Assembly (NCBI GenBank): GCA_000695325.1
Contig: AVPN01000606.1
Coordinates: 4,923 to 28,180, forward strand
Reading direction: 5' to 3'
Source: Pleurobrachia bachei
Lineage: Eukaryota > Ctenophora > Tentaculata > Cydippida > Pleurobrachiidae
DNA: 23,258 nucleotides
The translations under genes were made by a program, and so were the position numbers. Below the pieces are notes generated by a model. The model worked only from the letters and a program-made list of their open reading frames with translations. It did no database searches and had not been told where the DNA came from. Positions within the stretch are counted from its first letter, which is position 1. The number at the start of each line of letters is the position of its first letter. Below, piece after piece: positions 17,801 to 23,258 of this stretch.

Positions 17801-18184
17801 GACACATTTTAATAAAATTTTTAAAAAACATCAAACAATAAACATCCTTCAGGAGGTTAACAAAAACAGTGGAAAGATCTGTAAGTGGGTGAATGGAGAG
17901 GTAGTGGAGTGTGTAAAAGCGAACTATGTTGGAAAAAGATTCAGGGGAGTGAGAACGGAACCTGCATCCTACGTGTAAGTAGATGGATTTAACCATTCGT
18001 CGAAATTAGTCAGCACCACATACCAGAAAACCGCAAAGCTCGACACTTTTTACCTATAAACTAAAATGTATCGATGCCGTGTTGACTGCTATCCATTTAA
18101 TTTTAATCGCTTTCTTTCAGATTTGTTTACACTGACCAAGGAAGGAACTACATTTCTGATGCTGTCACCGTTACTATAGTCTGA
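14048..18184 (+). CDS. Secreted vWD-C8-TIL-VWC-Ig modular protein, 13 exons
   Basis: Exons: 14048-14090, 14200-14344, 14438-14836, 14933-15252, 15333-15445, 15564-15748, 15870-16180, 16368-16565, 16679-16869, 17134-17444, 17536-17761, 17853-17974, 18121-18184. The sum is 876 codons with every junction GT-AG and in phase. Order: signal peptide; two modules of an unassigned domain (AAVYWGNGRPDAFGEIDRSV type) each with a VWC-like Cys cluster; vWD domain (WIYDFHGTCTYQAASCDNF to the calcium-loop motif GLCGSYNGDSGDDL); C8 domain with eight Cys (exon 8); TIL domain (ECPTGLKY...GCFCPDDQYLQDGVC); VWC (CKMCTCGDAGEMSC); an Ig-like domain (VEDSGSYEF); and a C-terminal tail ending VTVTIV. vWD-C8-TIL is the core of mucin, zonadhesin and SCO-spondin type extracellular proteins, so an extracellular matrix or adhesion role is likely. 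The first module is odd: a 50-base block in exon 3 is an un-reversed complement of its paralogue. Confidence 0.85.
16246..16330. mobile_element. 85-bp MITE-like foldback in intron 7
   Basis: The left end atttggtgacgcagtcacc and the reverse complement of the right end (attttggtggctcagtcacc) match with few mismatches, forming imperfect 19-20 bp terminal inverted repeats. The left end is itself a palindrome (ggtgac gca gtcacc, 16250-16264). There is no coding capacity. It lies between the vWD and C8 exons and is spliced out. Confidence 0.6.
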
Positions 18185-18403
18185 AGTTTTGAATGAGAAC
18201 CGAATTTATAAAATATTCATTCATTATTTTCCGCATAAAAAGAGTATAATAGTGTTTCTAAATAATATCATTTCATTATTCTGACCTGTGGATTACCCTA
18301 CCGCTCCCAAAGGAAGTAATGGTCGTTTTGTTCGACAAGGGGAAGGAGGGTTGAACAAGGCAAAGTAATGGGATTAATAGCTGTCCAAGAAGGGGGAGAA
18401 TCG
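16666..18403 (+). repeat. 3' cassette repeat, copy A (part of full gene)
   Basis: First of three tandem copies. It starts at atttcttctacag, the acceptor of the TIL exon, and ends at gagaatcg, where copy B begins directly. It contains TIL, VWC/Ig and C-terminal exons and about 220 bases after the stop. Confidence 0.92.
16883..16964. repeat. Inverted repeat in TIL-VWC intron, copy A
   Basis: aaagcgaaccg (16883-16893) and cggttcgcttt (16954-16964) are perfect 11-bp inverted repeats. It begins a few bases after the 5' splice site and could fold the donor region into a stem. Confidence 0.55.
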
Positions 18404-18416
18404 ATTTCTTCTACAG

Positions 18417-19915
18417 CATACGAGTGTCCGACAGGACTCAAATACGCCTCGGCTGCCGCGACTCCAGCACCTACCTGTCTAAACAAGAGCCCCAAGCAAA
18501 CCGGTACTGCCAGGGGGTGTTTCTGTCCTGATGACCAGTATCTCCAGGATGGTGTCTGTGTAGAGAGCAATGAGTGCAAGTGCCTCTTCGAGGGAACCTT
18601 CTATGAGGTGTGTATTTAATAAAGCGAACCGCTTGCACACAAATCAGAGCATTTCTCGTGCATCAATTCAAAACTTGAAGTCGAACGCCCCCGGTTCGCT
18701 TTCTTAAAAATCGGACTTTACAAACTTATTAAAGTAGGAAGTATTGTTCTATAGTGGACGCTTGATGTATCATTTTTAAAAAGCTGAACTGCAATTTTCC
18801 TGAAATTTATTTAGAACAGCTGCAATTTCCCTGATAACTATTTAAAATTCTGTAAATTCCCTAGAACGGAGACCAAGTTGTGGAAGAGGGATCATGTAAG
18901 ATGTGCACGTGCGGTGATGCTGGTGAGATGACCTGCTCTGAAATGACATGCCCCACCCTCGATTGTAGCGGAGACAGCATTGAAGCTTCAGATCCTGAAA
19001 AGTGTTGCTCATTCTGTACTGACGATTGGGTGCGAGTGGTCGGGTCCAGCAATGTGTCGGTTGCCTACGGACAGAGTGCCACATTCAATGTAGAGATCCT
19101 TACCAAAGGTGTTAAAAGGAAGGATAAAATCTGGACCATGGGAGGAGATAGCGTGAAGGGTGTTACCAATAACAGGTAGGAAACTATTTATTGACTCTAA
19201 GAATAGAAGAGTTGGGTGCGGTGATTGTTTCATTATTCATATCATTATTCATTTCCTCTCGTCTAGGTTGACATTGAAGAGGAAAAACCTAAAGGTTGAA
19301 GACAGCGGTTCGTACGAGTTTACTGCAACAAAAGGAGATAGCAGTAAGACAGTTGTCTTCACTCTGAACGTCCTGATCCCCCAAGAGCCCCAGTTTAAAG
19401 TAACAGCCGCAACCACTGAGGTGGAGTGCAAACCAAAAGCACCAAAGAACACATGTCGGCTGTACTTTGACATTGAATCACTAGAAGGAAAGGTAAGCGA
19501 TCGGAGTATCGATATGAATAACATCAATCTTGACACATTTTAATAAAATTTTTAAAAAACATCAAACAATAAACATCCTTCAGGAGGTTAACAAAAACAG
19601 TGGAAAGATCTGTAAGTGGGTGAATGGAGAGGTAGTGGAGTGTGTAAAAGCGAACTATGTTGGAAAAAGATTCAGGGGAGTGAGAACGGAACCTGCATCC
19701 TACGTGTAAGTAGATGGATTTAACCATTCGTCGAAATTAGTCAGCACCACATACCAGAAAACCGCAAAGCTCGACACTTTTTACCTATAAACTAAAATGT
19801 ATCGATGCCGTGTTGACTGCTATCCATTTAATTTTAATCGCTTTCTTTCAGATTTGTTTACACTGACCAAGGAAGGAACTACATTTCTGATGCTGTCACC
19901 GTTACTATAGTCTGA
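18417..19915 (+). CDS. TIL-VWC-Ig cassette B: partial gene copy or alternative 3' exons
   Basis: Exons 18417-18607, 18865-19175, 19267-19492, 19584-19705 and 19852-19915 are all intact, with splice sites and frame as in the full gene, ending in TGA at 19913-19915. No signal peptide, vWD or C8 exon precedes the cassette. The TIL acceptor has the same phase as in the main gene, so the C8 exon could splice to this cassette and skip cassette A, giving a slightly different C-terminal half. Coding differences from A are few (Ala for Pro in SAAATPAP, Thr for Ser in GEMTCSEM). Otherwise it is a promoterless duplicate. Confidence 0.6.
18621..18702. repeat. Inverted repeat in TIL-VWC intron, copy B
   Basis: The same 11-bp arms as in copy A, at 18621-18631 and 18692-18702. 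Confidence 0.55.
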
Positions 19916-20245
19916 AGTTTTGAATGAGAACCGAATTTATAAAATATTCATTCATTATTTTCCGCATAAAAAGAGTATAATAGTGTTTCTAAATAATATC
20001 ATTTCATTATTCTGACCTGTGGATTACCCTACCGCTCCCAAAGGAAGTAATGGTCGTTTTGTTCGACAAGGGGAAGGAGGGTTGAACAAGGCAAAGTAAT
20101 GGGATTAATAGCTGTCCAAGAAGGGGGAGAATCGGTGTGATGAAGTGACTTTTTTGAACTGATGTGGATATATGGATCCGGATAGGAGGAAGGGTGAAGA
20201 CAGAAGAAGCAGGTACCCATGAGGGAGGGTGCAGGAGCAGGTACC

Positions 20246-20423
20246 AAGAATGGAGGAGGGAGTGGGTACAGACAAATACTCTTTCGGTTGTCCAACATTT
20301 AGAAGATTGGCGAAGAAATCGACAGTACAAATAGTCTCGTCTTGGCACGATTTGCACCGGCGAATTTCAAATTTGTCGGCCAATTTGTTAATCTCGTGCT
20401 TTATGTTCGGTTGAAGCCAAGCA
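20246..20423 (-). CDS. Possible minus-strand exon in cassette tail, copy B
   Basis: Between an acceptor (tttgccag) and a donor (gtacctg) on the minus strand there is an open frame with protein-like composition: AWLQPNIKHEINKLADKFEI, then RRCKSCQDETICTVDFFANL, then NVGQPKEYLSVP. The CxxC and C spacing could suggest metal binding, but I recognise no family. It may be an exon of a neighbouring minus-strand gene captured by the duplication. The frame is unchanged in copy C, but because the copies look identical this adds no evidence. Confidence 0.25.
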
Positions 20424-20529
20424 CTGGCAAATATTCTAAAACATACTGTCTAGCCTTTAGGTTCCGAAAGAGAGGGAAGGATCAAGGAACTGCACTGGGA
20501 GGGAGTAGAGAATTCCTTGGCGAACGCTG

Positions 20530-20550
20530 CTAGCCCCCCGTAGGGGCTAG
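20530..20550. repeat. Hairpin near end of cassette B tail
   Basis: ctagcccc and ggggctag pair around a five-base loop, close to where copies B and C stop matching; it might mark a duplication breakpoint. Confidence 0.55.
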
Positions 20551-20564
20551 GAGTCTATCTCGCG

Positions 20565-20864
20565 CACTGTCAAAGTGTGTGTGTGTATTTCATTTTTTTC
20601 TTGAAAATTCACTAACCCCAACACCGATTGGCATCACTTTCCAACAGCCGAAGAGAAGCTGCCGGAGAGAGAAAGGGGGTAACCGTATGAAGAGTTAATC
20701 GCGATGAGTCTCATTCACATTGGGTTCGATCATTTGCCCCCGGTGTTGGGGTTGGTAATAAATAAATTTAAAATCACTCAATTTTACAATAAATATTAAA
20801 ATCAAAGAGTCAGTCTACAAAATCGCACATCGCAATGGGTGGAGGAGTCATAAACTTCTTCCTC
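20565..20864. other. Spacer between cassettes B and C
   Basis: 300 bases with no homologue in the other cassettes. Most of it is taken up by the inverted-repeat element at 20614-20753; the remainder is AT-rich with a gtgtgtgtg run. No exon was seen. Confidence 0.55.
20614..20753. mobile_element. 140-bp MITE-like element with 13-bp inverted repeats
   Basis: aaccccaacaccg (20614-20626) and cggtgttggggtt (20741-20753) are perfect inverted repeats, with partial complementarity beyond. There is no ORF. A target-site duplication could not be fixed by eye. Confidence 0.6.
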
Positions 20865-20877
20865 ATTTCTTCTACAG

Positions 20878-22394
20878 CATACGAGTGTCCGACAGGACTC
20901 AAATACGCCTCGGCCGCCCCGACTCCAGCACCTACCTGTCTAAACAAGAGCCCCAAGCAAACCGGAACTGCCAGGGGATGTTTCTGCCCTGATAACCAGT
21001 ATCTCCAGGATGGAGTCTGTGTAGAGAGTAATGAGTGCAAGTGCCTCTTCGAGGGAACCTTCTATGAGGTGCGGTTTAATAAAGCGAACCGCTTGCAAAT
21101 CAGAGCATTTCACGTGCATCAATTCAAAACTTGAAGTCGAACGCCCCCGGTTCGCTTTCTTAAAAATCGGACTTTACAAACTTATAAAGTAGGAAGTATT
21201 GTATTAATATATAATAGTGGACGCTTGATGTATCATTTTTAAAAAGCTGCACTGCAGTTTTCCTAGTAACTATTTACAACTGTAATTTCCCTGATAATTA
21301 TTTACAACTTTAATTTCCCTAATTTCAGAACGGTGACCAAGTTGTGGAAGAGGGATCATGTAAGATGTGCACCTGCGGTGACGCTGGTGAGATGAGCTGC
21401 TCTGAAATGACATGCCCGACCCTTGATTGTAGCGGGGACAGCATCGAAGCTTCAGACCCTGAAAAGTGTTGCTCATTCTGTACTGACGATTGGGTACGAG
21501 CGGTGGGGTCCAGCAATGTATCGGTTGCCTACGGACAGAGTGCCACATTCAATGTAGAGATCCTTACAAAAGGTGTTAAAAGGAAGGATAAAATCTGGAC
21601 CATGGGAGGAGAGAGCGTGAAGGGAGTTACCAATAACAGGTTTGAAATTATTTCTCAACTCTAAGAATAGAAGAGTGATTATTTCATATCATTTCCTATC
21701 GTCTAGGTGATTATCGTCTAGGTGATTATTTCATATCATTTTCTCTAGGTTGACATTGAAGAGGAAAAACCTAAAGGTTGAAGACAGCGGTTCCTACGAG
21801 TTTACTGCGACAAAAGGGGATAGCAGTAAGACAGTGGTATTCACTCTGAACGTCCTCATCCCACAAGAGCCCCAGTTTAAAGTTACCGCCGCAGCCACTG
21901 AGGTGGAGTGCAAACCAAAAGCACCAAAGAACACATGTCGGCTGTACTTTGACATTGAATCACTAGAAGGAAAGGTAAGCGATCGTGTGGTCGATATGAA
22001 TAACATCAATCTTGACACACTTTTAATAATTAAAAAAATCCTTTCTCCAAAACATCATTCAGGAGGTTAACAAAAACAGTGGACAGATCTGTAAGTGGGT
22101 GAATGGAGAGGTAGTGGAGTGTGTAAAAGCGAACTATGTTGGAAAAAGATTCAGGGGAGTGAGAACGGAACCTGCATCCTACGTGTAAGTAGATGGATTT
22201 AACCATTCGTCGAAATTAGTCAGCACCACATACCAGAAAACCGCAAAGCTCGACACTTTTTACCTATAAACTAAAATGTATCGATGCCGTGTTGACTGCT
22301 ATCCATTTAATTTTAATCGCTTTCTTTCAGATTTGTTTACACTGACCAAGGAAGGAACTACATTTCTGATGCTGTCACCGTTACTATAGTCTGA
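20878..22394 (+). CDS. TIL-VWC-Ig cassette C: partial gene copy or alternative 3' exons
   Basis: Exons 20878-21068, 21329-21639, 21749-21974, 22063-22184 and 22331-22394 are intact and in phase, stopping at TGA 22392-22394. Residue changes from cassette A include VRAVG for VRVVG, GES for GDS, AAATEVE for AATTEVE and SGQICKW for SGKICKW; most other differences are synonymous. The TIL donor is gtgcgg rather than gtgtgt and the next donor is gtttga rather than gtagga. As in cassette B there is no signal peptide, vWD or C8 exon, so it is either a third alternative 3' end of the main gene or a silent duplicate. Confidence 0.6.
21081..21158. repeat. Inverted repeat in TIL-VWC intron, copy C
   Basis: Arms aaagcgaaccg at 21081-21091 and cggttcgcttt at 21148-21158. 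Both arms are unchanged although the loop is four bases shorter than in A and B. Confidence 0.55.
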
Positions 22395-22724
22395 AGTTTT
22401 GAATGTGAACCGAATTTATAAAATATTCATTCATTATTTTCCGCATAAAAAGAGTATAATAGTGTTTCTAAATAATATCATTTCATTATTCTGACCTGTG
22501 GATTACCCTACCGCTCCCAAAGGAAGTAATGGTCGTTTTGTTCGACAAGGGGAAGGAGGGTTGAACAAGGCAAAGTAATGGGATTAATAGCTGTCCAAGA
22601 AGGGGGAGAATCGGTGTGATGAAGTGACTTTTTTGAACTGATGTGGATATATGGATCCGGATAGGAGGAAGGGTGAAGACAGAAGAAGCAGGTACCCATG
22701 AGGGAGGGTGCAGGAGCAGGTACC

Positions 22725-22902
22725 AAGAATGGAGGAGGGAGTGGGTACAGACAAATACTCTTTCGGTTGTCCAACATTTAGAAGATTGGCGAAGAAATCG
22801 ACAGTACAAATAGTCTCGTCTTGGCACGATTTGCACCGGCGAATTTCAAATTTGTCGGCCAATTTGTTAATCTCGTGCTTTATGTTCGGTTGAAGCCAAG
22901 CA
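22725..22902 (-). CDS. Possible minus-strand exon in cassette tail, copy C
   Basis: Identical to the candidate at 20246-20423 in copy B: same frame and splice-like borders, unrecognised family. Confidence 0.25.
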
Positions 22903-23008
22903 CTGGCAAATATTCTAAAACATACTGTCTAGCCTTTAGGTTCCGAAAGAGAGGGAAGGATCAAGGAACTGCACTGGGAGGGAGTAGAGAATTCCTTGGC
23001 GAACGCTG

Positions 23009-23029
23009 CTAGCCCCCCGTAGGGGCTAG
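23009..23029. repeat. Hairpin near end of cassette C tail
   Basis: The same ctagcccc/ggggctag stem as at 20530-20550, 14 bases before the end of similarity with copy B. Confidence 0.55.
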
Positions 23030-23043
23030 GAGTCTATCTCGCG

Positions 23044-23258
23044 AGGGTCGACCGATATTGGCCTTCAATATAAATAGCGGTACACACACTGACACACTGA
23101 CAATATCAATGGTAAATAAATACAAACTGCCGAAAAAAAAAGAAAAAAAAAACAGCTTCGAAACACCTCAAATTTAACATAATAAATTACCCACACACCT
23201 TCAAGTTAATACTCTCAATCTCCCTCTCTCTGCTCACTTGTCTCGAAAATCGACATCT
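23044..23258. other. Unique sequence after the last cassette
   Basis: Not shared with the spacer after cassette B. It contains a TATA-like tataaatag at 23069-23077 and an A-rich tract near 23134-23152. No coding exon was recognised before the window ends. Confidence 0.3.

Larger units (their letters stand above)
18404..20564 (+). repeat. 3' cassette repeat, copy B with extended tail
   Basis: Matches copy A up to 20134 (1731 bases) and then continues with a tail (20135-20564) that copy A lost at its junction but copy C keeps. From about 19015 to 20134 copy B looks identical to copy A, introns included. Confidence 0.92.
20865..23043 (+). repeat. 3' cassette repeat, copy C with extended tail
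   Basis: Third copy. The core is 20865-22613 (1749 bases), with the same tail as copy B to ctcgcg. The last 500 bases of the core agree with copies A and B, whereas the Ig exons carry copy-specific changes. The intron before 21749 contains a duplicated tatcgtctaggtgatta with two acceptor-like sites. Confidence 0.92.

Noticed and set aside
20007-20357. 116-codon minus-strand ORF in cassette tails
   Set aside because: Leu/Ser/Pro-rich frame without motif; the alternative frame at 20246-20423 has better protein-like content.
1-23258. CRISPR arrays, operons, prokaryotic promoters, rRNA or tRNA genes
   Set aside because: None seen; gene structure is eukaryotic with spliceosomal introns, and the repeats are tandem gene duplications or microsatellites.

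Overview
The window is nuclear DNA from an animal. Its genes are broken into short exons by small GT-AG introns, many with phase-matched boundaries, and it encodes metazoan families: parvin (integrin adhesion), mitochondrial pyruvate dehydrogenase kinase (PDK), and a secreted vWD/C8/TIL/VWC/Ig protein. The compact, intron-dense layout suits a non-bilaterian or other invertebrate, perhaps a sponge, but the sequence alone does not fix the taxon. All gene models below were spliced by eye from reading frames, splice sites and remembered family sequence; no search was run.

Region by region: (1) about 243-2174, plus strand: the 3' part of a parvin gene (second CH domain and linker), running off the left edge. 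(2) 3216-11730, minus strand: a complete PDK gene convergent with parvin. Its exons 6 and 7, which carry most of the ATP-binding core, are present twice in a 1-kb tandem duplication; the two versions encode almost the same protein with mostly synonymous differences. The large PDK introns hold other material: a 42-codon plus-strand ORF within the duplicated block (frameshifted in one copy), a possible two-exon small gene, a NUDT9-like terminal exon, and a 220-residue intronless minus-strand ORF. (3) 12201-18184, plus strand: a gene for a secreted modular protein. Its 5' part, with promoter, signal peptide and first modules, is duplicated, so a short truncated copy (12579-13680) precedes a full 13-exon gene (14048-18184, 875 codons). 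(4) 16666-23043: the 3' half of that gene (TIL, VWC, Ig-like and C-terminal exons) occurs three times in tandem; the second and third sets lack vWD and C8 exons and may be alternative 3' cassettes or partial duplicates.

The most unusual signal is in the 1.47-kb 5' duplication. Two blocks of 51 and 50 bases (13827-13877 and 14449-14498) are the base-by-base complement, NOT the reverse complement, of the matching blocks in the first copy (12358-12408 and 12980-13029). No standard recombination or replication process gives this, so it is either a data-handling artefact or something very odd; raw reads would decide. The second block lies in coding sequence and keeps the frame open.

Several short foldback elements with terminal inverted repeats, and a family of 19-bp GTCAG...CTGAC palindromes that differ in presence between the two PDK duplicate copies, point to active small-repeat turnover.
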